This document shows positions 1 to 6,910 of a stretch of DNA of 31,361 nt, piece after piece. The position numbers were made by a program, and so were the translations under genes. Location of the stretch: positions 1-31,361 of the forward strand of contig JANOPZ010000076.1 in the NCBI GenBank assembly GCA_031422195.1. The letters run 5' to 3'. Position 1 is the first letter of the stretch. Each line of letters begins with the position of its first letter. Under the pieces are notes generated by a model, which searched no databases, was not told the DNA's origin, and saw only the letters and a list, made by a program, of their open reading frames with translations. Source of the DNA: JALOTE01 sp031422195 (GTDB lineage Bacteria; Pseudomonadota; Alphaproteobacteria; Rhizobiales; Rhizobiaceae).

Positions 1-869
1 CCATCGGCTCTGCGGTTTTTGATGCACCGGTTCTTGCGCCGGGGCTTTACCCGGTGGCAACACCGATTGGCAATTTGCGCGATATCACCATTCGTGCATT
101 GGAAACTCTGGCTGCAGCCGATATTTTAGCGTGCGAAGACACACGGGTAACGCGGGTTTTGCTGAGCCGCTATGGCATTGCCCGCAAGACTTACCCTTAT
201 CATGAACATAATGCCGACGAGATTGGCGCAAAGCTGATTGCCGCCTTGAAGGAAGGCAAAAGCGTTGCGTTTTGCTCAGACGCTGGAACGCCTTTGGTCT
301 CTGATCCCGGCCAGCGTTTGGTGGCAGCAGCGCGCGCCGAAAATCTTGCCGTGTTTGCGATACCCGGTGCTTCCGCGCCGCTGGCGGCGTTGGCGGCTTC
401 TGGGCTGTCAACCGAGGCGTTTTTCTTTGCCGGATTTTTGCCGCACAAAGGCGGGCCGAAATTGCAGCGGCTAAAGGCGTTAAACCAGATTCCGGCAACT
501 CTGGTATTTTTTGAAGCGCCAACGCGCACCGGTGCAACACTGGCGGCTATGGTTGAGGTCTTTGGACCAACACGTTTGGGGACGGTGGCGCGCGAATTGA
601 CGAAAGCTTTTGAAGAAATAATCACTGCGCCATTGGCACAGCTTGCCTCACTGTATGACAAGACTGATCCGCGCGGCGAAATCGTACTGCTGGTTGCCCC
701 ACCTTTTGAAGTGCCGGAAGATGTGTGGAGCGATGGGCAAGTGGATGCGCTTTTGGCAGATTTGGCTATCCAAATGCCAGCTTCAAAGGCTGCTGCCGAG
801 GCGGCCAAACAAACCGGGCAAAGCAAAGGCGACTTGTTCAAGCGCATCACGGCACTTAAAAATGCCTGA
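1..869 (+). CDS. rsmI: 16S rRNA (cytidine-1402-2'-O)-methyltransferase RsmI, 5' end outside window
   Basis: RsmI uses S-adenosylmethionine to methylate the 2'-O of C1402 in the decoding centre of 16S rRNA. The protein shows the family signatures VATPIGNLRDIT, ACEDTRVTRVLL and SDAGTPLVSDPG, followed by FFEAPTRTG and the C-terminal RGEIVLLVAP region. A GTG at 54 could be read as a start, but the frame stays open to base 3 and encodes a plausible RsmI N-terminus (...LAPGLYPVATPIG), so the true start lies upstream and the gene is cut by the window edge. Its stop overlaps the yraN start by 8 bases, which suggests translational coupling. Identity is confident. Confidence 0.95.
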   Translation, partial: IGSAVFDAPVLAPGLYPVATPIGNLRDITIRALETLAAADILACEDTRVTRVLLSRYGIARKTYPYHEHNADEIGAKLIAALKEGKSVAFCSDAGTPLVSDPGQRLVAAARAENLAVFAIPGASAPLAALAASGLSTEAFFFAGFLPHKGGPKLQRLKALNQIPATLVFFEAPTRTGATLAAMVEVFGPTRLGTVARELTKAFEEIITAPLAQLASLYDKTDPRGEIVLLVAPPFEVPEDVWSDGQVDALLADLAIQMPASKAAAEAAKQTGQSKGDLFKRITALKNA

Positions 870-1221
870 GAAAAAAAAGCTAAAAGCAGAGCAACGCGGC
901 CATCTTGCAGAAAGCTTGGCTGCTTGGAGCTTGCGGCTAAAAGGTTGGCGCATTCTTGCCCAACGCTATCGCACCCCGCTCGGAGAAATTGATCTCATTG
1001 CACGGCGTGGTGATTTGGTAGCGGTAGTAGAAGTTAAAGCACGACAGACACTCATTGGTGCGATGGATTCCGTGACGCCTGCCGCACAAAAGCGTATCAT
1101 GGGCAGTGCTGACTTATGGTTGTCGCGCCAGAAAGATGCGGCGCGGCTCTCCATCCGGTTTGATATTATTGCAGTGGTGCCATGGCGATGGCCCATCCAT
1201 ATTCCGCGGGCGTTTGAATGA
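862..1221 (+). CDS. yraN: YraN/UPF0102 family putative endonuclease-fold protein
   Basis: A 119-residue protein of the UPF0102 (YraN) family, which is predicted to have a restriction-endonuclease-like fold; its cellular role is not settled. The PD-(D/E)XK-type core is visible as GEIDLIARRGDLVAVVEVKAR, with the family's D and E-V-K residues in place. The open frame runs far upstream, but ATG 862 overlapping the end of rsmI gives the normal family length of about 120 residues and the expected N-terminus (basic, then RGHLAESLAAW). Its stop shares an ATGA overlap with ureD. rsmI-yraN adjacency is common in alphaproteobacteria. Confidence 0.9.
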   Translation: MPEKKKLKAEQRGHLAESLAAWSLRLKGWRILAQRYRTPLGEIDLIARRGDLVAVVEVKARQTLIGAMDSVTPAAQKRIMGSADLWLSRQKDAARLSIRFDIIAVVPWRWPIHIPRAFE

Positions 1222-2072
1222 ATATTACCGTTGCCCCAATCAAAATGCAGCGTGCTGAAGGAGCAGGCCGTATTGCAGTTTCGTTCAAAGGCGGGCGCAC
1301 GCGGCTTGATGATTTGTATCAATCAGGCGCTGCAAAAATCCGGCTGCCTCAGGTGCATGATGGCAGCCATGCCGAGGCTGTTTTGATCAATGTTTCGGGC
1401 GGGCTCACCGGCGGTGACAGGTTTTCATGGCACGCTGATTTGGCTGCCAACACATCGCTGTGTGTCACGACGCAAGCTTGCGAAAAACTCTACCGAGCAG
1501 ATCACAGTCATGCAGAAATACACGCCAGAATGAATATTTCAGAGGGTGCGGGCCTTAGCTGGTTACCGCAGGAAGCTATTTTGTTTGAACACTCCGCTGT
1601 GCGGCGGATTATTGAAGCTGACATTGCACCAACTGGCCGCCTGTTGATTTTGGAATCCGCCATTCTTGGCCGTGCGGCATTTGGCGAAATTGTAACCCAA
1701 ACCCTGTTGCAAGACCGCTGGCGTATCCGCGTTGGCGACCAACTGGTGCATGTTGAGGAAACTAAAATATCAGGAAATCCCGCTATTACAGCCAAAGGCG
1801 CGGCGCGGTTAGACGGCATGGCAGCTTTTGCTAGTCTGGTTTTGATTGCGCCTGATGCTGGCCGATTTATTCGGGCTTTGAGAGCATTACCAACTGTTTC
1901 GGGCGCTGCGTTTGGTGTAAGCCATTTACCGGCTTTTCAATCCGCTAAGCTTGTTGCAAGATTTGTTGCAGTTGACGGGCTAACGCTTCGCCGCGCTTTG
2001 ATACCGGCTGTTGAATATCTCAATGTGCAAGCCATGAGCATGGGCGGTCTGCCCAAAGTCTGGCGTCTTTAA
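1218..2072 (+). CDS. ureD: Urease accessory protein UreD
   Basis: UreD (UreH) is the scaffold that binds apo-urease and, with UreF and UreG, delivers nickel to the active site. The 284-residue length fits the family. Recognisable blocks are VLINVSGGLTGGDRF near residue 57, TTQACEKLYR near 89, and LSWLPQEAILFEHSAV near 117, which are the classic UreD/UreH motifs. The start ATG overlaps the yraN stop (ATGA), so it is read as part of the rsmI-yraN transcript. ureA follows after 11 bases. None of the partner genes ureB, C, E, F or G is in the window, so its function depends on genes elsewhere. Confidence 0.93.
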   Translation: MNITVAPIKMQRAEGAGRIAVSFKGGRTRLDDLYQSGAAKIRLPQVHDGSHAEAVLINVSGGLTGGDRFSWHADLAANTSLCVTTQACEKLYRADHSHAEIHARMNISEGAGLSWLPQEAILFEHSAVRRIIEADIAPTGRLLILESAILGRAAFGEIVTQTLLQDRWRIRVGDQLVHVEETKISGNPAITAKGAARLDGMAAFASLVLIAPDAGRFIRALRALPTVSGAAFGVSHLPAFQSAKLVARFVAVDGLTLRRALIPAVEYLNVQAMSMGGLPKVWRL

Positions 2073-2083
2073 CGGAGTAAATG

Positions 2084-2386
2084 ATGCAACTGACACCGCG
2101 TGAAAAAGACAAACTGCTGATCTCAATGGCGGCAATAGTGGCGCGCAGACGTCTCGAACGCGGCGTTAAACTCAACTATCCGGAAGCCATCGCCCTGATC
2201 AGTGACTTTGTGGTTGAAGGTGCGCGCGACGGCCGGGCAGTGGCTGATTTAATGGAAGCCGGTGCTCATGTGATAACGCGCGCGCAGGTCATGGATGGTA
2301 TTGCCGAAATGATCCACGATGTGCAAGTTGAGGCAACCTTCCCTGATGGCACCAAGCTCGTGACGGTGCATGAGCCGATACGGTAA
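2084..2386 (+). CDS. ureA: Urease gamma subunit UreA
   Basis: UreA is the small structural subunit of nickel urease, which hydrolyses urea to ammonia and carbamate. The 100 residues are full length and very typical: MQLTPREKDKLL at the start, ARRRLERGVKLNYPEAIALI in the middle, and the ending ATFPDGTKLVTVHEPIR. Two ATGs lie in tandem at 2081 and 2084. A GGAG ribosome binding site at 2074-2077 is 6 bases from the second and only 3 from the first, so 2084 is chosen, which also matches the family N-terminus. The expected next gene, ureB, is absent: the opposite-strand Amt fusion ends only 17 bases downstream. Confidence 0.95.
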   Translation: MQLTPREKDKLLISMAAIVARRRLERGVKLNYPEAIALISDFVVEGARDGRAVADLMEAGAHVITRAQVMDGIAEMIHDVQVEATFPDGTKLVTVHEPIR

Positions 2387-2403
2387 ATTGATTATGCGCC
2401 GCT

Positions 2404-5400
2404 TTAGCCAAGCTTGCGCGAATTTTCATGCGCAAAGAAGTCGTAAAATTCACTTTCTTTGTTGTTGGCCCGGACAATCATGGCAAGCGAGGCCGCCGTT
2501 GAAACCGGTGGTGAAAACAAGAAACCTTGAATATCGTCGATATTGATTTCGGACAGCGTTTCAAATTGCTCTTGCGTTTCTACGCCTTCAGCAATCACGT
2601 TTAAGCCAAGGGATTTGCCAAGCTGGACGATGGCCTCGGCAATACGGTAATCATTGCCCCCGCGCGCCAAATTTTTCACAAAAGCGCGGTCCACTTTCAG
2701 CCGGTCCAGCGGGAATTGCTGCAGAAACGACAATGAAGAATATCCTGTGCCAAAATCATCGACAGCAACACGAATGCCCTCGGCACGCAGCGCATTGAGA
2801 ACGCGCGTGGCATCTTCGGGGTCTGCGACCAGCGCACTTTCGGTTACTTCCAGTTCGAGGCGTTTGGCATCAAGGCCGGTTTCAGCCAGGATGCGCATAA
2901 CCAATTCGACCAGATCCTGTTTGAAAAACTGGAGCGGCGAAACATTGACAGAAATCATGCAGGCTTGCCCGTTTATGAGCGGCCAATTTGCAGCTGACTG
3001 ACAGGCCTCGCGCATCACAAATTCGCCAAGTTCAGCAATGAGGCCGGTGTCTTCAGCAATAACGATAAATTCCAGCGGCGAAATACGGCCAAACTCAGGG
3101 TGCTGCCAGCGCACTAAAGCTTCAAAGCCGGTGAGTTTACGCTGTTGGGCAGAAACCTGCGGTTGATATTCCACAAAGAATTCACCGTTTTCAATTGCAG
3201 CGCGCATGTCTTTTTCAAGGCGTTTGCGGCGCTTAGCGCGGTCTTCGAGTTCCTGACGGAAAGCAACCCATTGGCCGCGCCCGGATTGTTTTGCCTCATA
3301 AAGTGCCATGTCTGACAGACGCAAAAGTTCACTCATCGTTTGTTGATGATCAGGGTAAACGGCAACACCCAGCGAGCCGCCGACAAAAAGCTCTATTCCA
3401 TCCAAGTTTGCGGGCGTGCAAAGCACATTCACCAAACCATCAGACACTATCGTCATGTCGGCCTGCCAATTGACGCTGTTCAACGGTTTGGCAAACACAA
3501 ATTCATCACCGCCAAAACGGGATACCACTGCATCTGCACCCAAATGGCCCGATATGCGTGCCGATACCACTTTTAACAAAGCATCGCCAGTTTGGTGGCC
3601 AAACGTATCATTCACGTTTTTGAAGCCATCCAAATCAATCGTGCCAATTAAAACACGATGATTATTCTTCAAAACAGCATTGCCGAGATGGTCAAAAGCC
3701 GCGCGGTTTTTAAGACCTGTCAAATGATCATGAAGAGCCATAAAGCGGATTTCTTCATCGGCCTTAACCTTATCTGTCACATCAGAAGCTCTGCCCCGAT
3801 ACCCCTCAAATTGGCCATCAGCGTTTAATTTTGGGATGCCGGAAATTGAGAAAATACGCATCAGCCGGTCGGGCCCGACAACATCAAAGACCAAATCATC
3901 AAAGGCTTCACGTCGGGCAATTTGGTTTTTGTGTTTTTCAACGGGCACGTCGCGCGAGTTTAACAAATCAAAGTAACTACGGCCAACCACACCACGGGCT
4001 TTATCGCCGAAGGTTTTGAAAAACTTTTCTGAAATGCGGCTGATACGCATCGCCGCATCGGTTTCAAATAGCCAATCATTGCCGACCCTTTCAATATCAT
4101 TGAGGCGTTGAATGTTATATTGATTTTCTTCAGCAACAGCTTTTGCTTTGCCGACAACCTTTCCAATAAGGCCGATTGTACTATTGCGATCATAGCCATT
4201 GGTTTCATCAATGGATTCGCCGCCGACACCGTCAAACACATTGGTTTCACCGCGGGGCATGCGCAAAACGCTGTTTGCTCCATTGGTTTTTTCTGCGGCG
4301 ATTAAATCTTTCAGACTTTCAATATCAAAGCCTTCGCCATGCTCTGACAGATTGAGGCCGATCTCCTCTTCTTCAGCGTTGACGCGCAATGCAACACCCG
4401 CCCGTTTCAATCCAAATAGAAACAGGGCCATGACGCCAAATGCCCACACAAACGCCATCACTGAGCCTGTAGCTTGAACGATGAGTTGCTCCCATCTTGA
4501 GCCATTGACCAAATGTTGCGGCAAAGCAAAACCGGCTACCAATAAGGTGCCGACCAAACCCGTAAAGCCGTGGCAGGCAATAGCATCAACCGGATCATCC
4601 AGTTTTAAGCGCTCCAACACCACCTCAGACATAATGGTGGCTGTCAGGCCCCCAATAATTCCAATCGCCATGGCACCATGATAATCGACATAGGCGCACC
4701 CGGCAGTAATAGCGATCAACCCGCCGAGAATGCTTGATATGGTGGCCCGCGGGCGCAAGCGGCCTTTATTCACCACCAAATCATAAGCCATGCCCGCAGC
4801 ACCGCCAAATGACATTGCGGCAACGGTATTTAGCGCAATTTGTGAGAATAAGGCAGAACCGGGCGTGGCCGCCCCGGCATTAAAGCCAATCCAACCGATC
4901 ACTAAAATCATCAAGCCTGAGAGCGCAAGCACGCTGGAATGACCGGCCATCGGGTTAACCTTGCCATCTGCCGCAAAGCGCCCGTTGCGCGCACCAATCA
5001 TCAAGACACAAGCCAATGACGACCAGCCGCCAATCGCGTGTATGACGGTTGAGCCTGAATAATCGAGAAACCCCATATCAGCCAGAAACGACGGGTTTCC
5101 CGATATCAGCGTTGCGCCCCACACCAAATGGCCAAACATAGGGTAAATCAAAACCGCCATAATTGCTGTTACCAGCATGTAGACAATAAAGGTCATGCGT
5201 TCGGCGACGGCCCCGGAAATGATGGTGGCTGCAGTAGAGCAAAATGCAAATTGGAACAGCAGCCGCAATTGTGTGTCGCTGTCGGTTAAATCAAAGCCAC
5301 CAAAGCCAAACCAGCCGGTTGTTCCCGCACCAAACATAATCGATGCGCCAATTGCTAAAAACGCGCAGCCACAAATGATCATATTGACAACGTTTTTTTG

Positions 5401-5598
5401 GCTAACGTTGATGGTGTTCTTAGATCGCACTGAACCGGATTCCAGCAACAGAAATCCGGCCTGCATAAAAATCACAAGAATTGTGGCAACAAGCAACCAC
5501 TGGCTAACACTGCCGCTGCCTGCATCAACGAGCGCCGATAAATACTGAGATGATGGATCGGCCAGACCGCCACGCAACCCGTTTTCTAACTCATTCAT
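2404..5598 (-). CDS. Ammonium transporter (Amt) fused to PAS-GGDEF-EAL cyclic-di-GMP domains
   Basis: A 1064-residue fusion. Residues about 30-400 are an Amt/Rh ammonium channel with roughly 11 membrane segments; both pore histidines appear present (H187 in TVIHAIGG, H343 in ACHGFTGLVG). A cytosolic Amt-type tail follows (GLNLSEHGE, 414-422), then a roughly 80-residue linker, a PAS-like domain (about 500-610), a GGDEF domain with intact RFGGDEF (694-700), and an EAL domain with FEALVRW (825-831), DDFGTGYSSL (947-956) and VIAEGVET (1001-1008). The inhibitory RxxD I-site before GGDEF is not seen. By family knowledge GGDEF makes and EAL degrades c-di-GMP, and all key motifs look active. I infer an inner-membrane sensor that ties ammonium to c-di-GMP level. 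The start ATG has a GAGGGG site 8 bases upstream. It is convergent with ureDA. Confidence 0.95.
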   Translation of the reverse strand: MNELENGLRGGLADPSSQYLSALVDAGSGSVSQWLLVATILVIFMQAGFLLLESGSVRSKNTINVSQKNVVNMIICGCAFLAIGASIMFGAGTTGWFGFGGFDLTDSDTQLRLLFQFAFCSTAATIISGAVAERMTFIVYMLVTAIMAVLIYPMFGHLVWGATLISGNPSFLADMGFLDYSGSTVIHAIGGWSSLACVLMIGARNGRFAADGKVNPMAGHSSVLALSGLMILVIGWIGFNAGAATPGSALFSQIALNTVAAMSFGGAAGMAYDLVVNKGRLRPRATISSILGGLIAITAGCAYVDYHGAMAIGIIGGLTATIMSEVVLERLKLDDPVDAIACHGFTGLVGTLLVAGFALPQHLVNGSRWEQLIVQATGSVMAFVWAFGVMALFLFGLKRAGVALRVNAEEEEIGLNLSEHGEGFDIESLKDLIAAEKTNGANSVLRMPRGETNVFDGVGGESIDETNGYDRNSTIGLIGKVVGKAKAVAEENQYNIQRLNDIERVGNDWLFETDAAMRISRISEKFFKTFGDKARGVVGRSYFDLLNSRDVPVEKHKNQIARREAFDDLVFDVVGPDRLMRIFSISGIPKLNADGQFEGYRGRASDVTDKVKADEEIRFMALHDHLTGLKNRAAFDHLGNAVLKNNHRVLIGTIDLDGFKNVNDTFGHQTGDALLKVVSARISGHLGADAVVSRFGGDEFVFAKPLNSVNWQADMTIVSDGLVNVLCTPANLDGIELFVGGSLGVAVYPDHQQTMSELLRLSDMALYEAKQSGRGQWVAFRQELEDRAKRRKRLEKDMRAAIENGEFFVEYQPQVSAQQRKLTGFEALVRWQHPEFGRISPLEFIVIAEDTGLIAELGEFVMREACQSAANWPLINGQACMISVNVSPLQFFKQDLVELVMRILAETGLDAKRLELEVTESALVADPEDATRVLNALRAEGIRVAVDDFGTGYSSLSFLQQFPLDRLKVDRAFVKNLARGGNDYRIAEAIVQLGKSLGLNVIAEGVETQEQFETLSEINIDDIQGFLFSPPVSTAASLAMIVRANNKESEFYDFFAHENSRKLG

Positions 5599-5712
5599 GC
5601 GCAGGGCCCCTCATGCGCATGCGCATGGTAAAACTCACTGCCAGCTTTTGTGGAGCTCGCCGGTTTTGGAAAACCGGTCCCGCCACCCCCGGCGACACAC
5701 GGACCATGCGCA
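5596..5712 (-). promoter_or_regulatory. Leader of the Amt fusion gene with four TGCGCA palindromes
   Basis: The palindromic hexamer TGCGCA occurs at 5598-5603, 5614-5619, 5620-5625 and 5707-5712, three of them within 28 bases of the Amt-fusion start codon and one about 110 bases upstream. The second and third copies abut. The stretch lies in the 230-base gap (5599-5828) between arsC and the fusion gene, and must hold that gene's 5' leader. I found no convincing sigma-54 promoter or NtrC site by eye. A regulatory role is inferred from position and repetition only. Confidence 0.3.
5660..5677. repeat. Perfect inverted repeat CCGGTTTT-GG-AAAACCGG
   Basis: Two 8-base arms flank a 2-base centre, in the leader between arsC and the Amt fusion. 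It has no T-run on either side, so it is not a standard intrinsic terminator. It could be an operator or an mRNA hairpin in the Amt leader. Confidence 0.5.
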
Positions 5713-5828
5713 ATAACGATTGAAACTGTGTTAATAAAAGTATCCCAAGACGCTACGTAATACCGGTGAGTTATTGATAAATAGAAAGTATTTTCAATTG
5801 TGACAGCTTTGGGAGCCACCACATATAC

Positions 5829-6221
5829 TCAAGCGATCGTTGAGCCGTCTTCCTTTGTGAATGCTGAAACTGGTGTTTCCAGCAATTCCAAAACCCTCTC
5901 AGATGGGCGGCAAAGTCTCATACCTATGGGTGATATCACAAATGGCCGGTTAACGAGAATGGGGTGGGCCACCATGGCAGCCAAAATTTCATCGTCGGAA
6001 GTCTCTGCTGCTGTTAGGCCCAAGGCTTCAGCCGGGGTGCCGCTGATACGCATCGCTGCCTTTGGCGTTAGTCCGGCGCCGGCAAAAATTGTTTCCAAAT
6101 AGTCACGCGTCCAACCCACTTTGAGATATTCGATAATCACTGGCTCGGCTCCTGATGCCCGGATCATTTCCAGCGCGTTGCGTGACGTTCCGCAATCAGG
6201 GTTGTGGTGAATGATAATCAT
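5829..6221 (-). CDS. arsC: Arsenate reductase ArsC (glutaredoxin-coupled family)
   Basis: A 130-residue cytoplasmic enzyme that reduces arsenate to arsenite with glutathione and glutaredoxin. The catalytic cysteine is C10 in HNPDCGTSRNAL. The arginines that bind the arsenic oxyanion in this family are visible at R59 (AAMRISGTP), R92 (VNRPFV) and the R102/R105 region (MRLCRPSE). Length is close to the roughly 140 residues usual for the family. The start ATG overlaps the aqpS stop by 4 bases, so the two are translated together. The aquaporin neighbour supports a true arsenic role rather than an unrelated Spx/YffB-type protein. No arsR repressor is next to it. Confidence 0.9.
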   Translation of the reverse strand: MIIIHHNPDCGTSRNALEMIRASGAEPVIIEYLKVGWTRDYLETIFAGAGLTPKAAMRISGTPAEALGLTAAETSDDEILAAMVAHPILVNRPFVISPIGMRLCRPSERVLELLETPVSAFTKEDGSTIA

Positions 6222-6895
6222 TTCAACTCGTTGTCCTTCAAAAGCCAGTTACAAAACGCCAAAGCCGCAAATGCACCAAGGATTTGGAAAACCACAAACG
6301 GTGCAACATCCACAAGTCGAATACCGGCAAAACTATCTGAAAAAGCCCGTGCCAAAGTCACCGCAGGATTGGCAAACGACGTGGACGCGGTGAACCAATA
6401 GGCAGACGTGATATAAAGTGCGACGGCTGTCGGCACGGCTTCAGCGCGGGCTTTGAGCGTGAGCAAAATGGTAAGCACCAGTCCAAAAGCTGCAACCGTT
6501 TCCGAAACCCATTGTGCAGCGCCGGTTCGAATATGTGTCGACAGCTGCAAAACGGGTTCTTCGAACATTAGATGCGCAATAAGGACACCAAAAATTGCAC
6601 CCGCTGTTTGCGCAGCACAATAGCCAAGGCCATCACCGGCTGTCATGTCACGGCGCAGCGCAAATATAAGTGTCACAGCCGGGTTGAAGTGCGCACCAGA
6701 AATCGGCCCAAAGGCAATTATTAAAACAAATAAAATAGCGCCCGTCGCGATAGCATTGGCCAAAAGCGCAATGGCGACATTGCCGCCCGACAGGGTTTCA
6801 CCCATAATCCCCGAACCGATGACGGTTGCGAGCAGCAATGCAGTGCCCGTGAATTCGGCAACCAAACGGCGTGAAAGATCAAATTTGTGGATCAT
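6218..6895 (-). CDS. aqpS: MIP-family aquaporin, AqpS-like arsenite channel
   Basis: A 225-residue major intrinsic protein with six predicted membrane helices. The two pore half-helices carry HFNPAVT (Asn about 71) and FANPAVTLAR (Asn about 176), the second followed by the selectivity-filter arginine. The position directly before arsC matches the arrangement described in Sinorhizobium meliloti, where AqpS lets arsenite made by ArsC flow out and replaces an ArsB pump. The substrate here is inferred from context; the protein could also carry water or small neutral solutes. A TTG sits one codon before ATG 6895; the ATG is preferred. It starts 15 bases after coaBC stops, so it probably shares the coaBC transcript. 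Confidence 0.88.
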   Translation of the reverse strand: MIHKFDLSRRLVAEFTGTALLLATVIGSGIMGETLSGGNVAIALLANAIATGAILFVLIIAFGPISGAHFNPAVTLIFALRRDMTAGDGLGYCAAQTAGAIFGVLIAHLMFEEPVLQLSTHIRTGAAQWVSETVAAFGLVLTILLTLKARAEAVPTAVALYITSAYWFTASTSFANPAVTLARAFSDSFAGIRLVDVAPFVVFQILGAFAALAFCNWLLKDNELK

Positions 6896-6910
6896 CAAAA
6901 ACGTTTGCTG

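Noticed and set aside
200..850. 216-residue minus-strand open frame inside rsmI
   Set aside because: It is a shadow of the well-supported rsmI frame; its composition (Ala/Ser-rich, no motif) shows no independent coding signal.
5595..5822. 75-residue minus-strand open frame ahead of the Amt fusion
   Set aside because: Low-complexity ending (HAHAHEGPCA), no recognisable fold, and it covers the repeats and leader of the fusion gene. Better read as non-coding leader.
5599..5828. Sigma-54 promoter or NtrC site for the Amt fusion
   Set aside because: I looked for TGGC-N8-TTGC-like spacing and for TGCAC/GTGCA dyads on the minus strand; nothing fits well enough to report.
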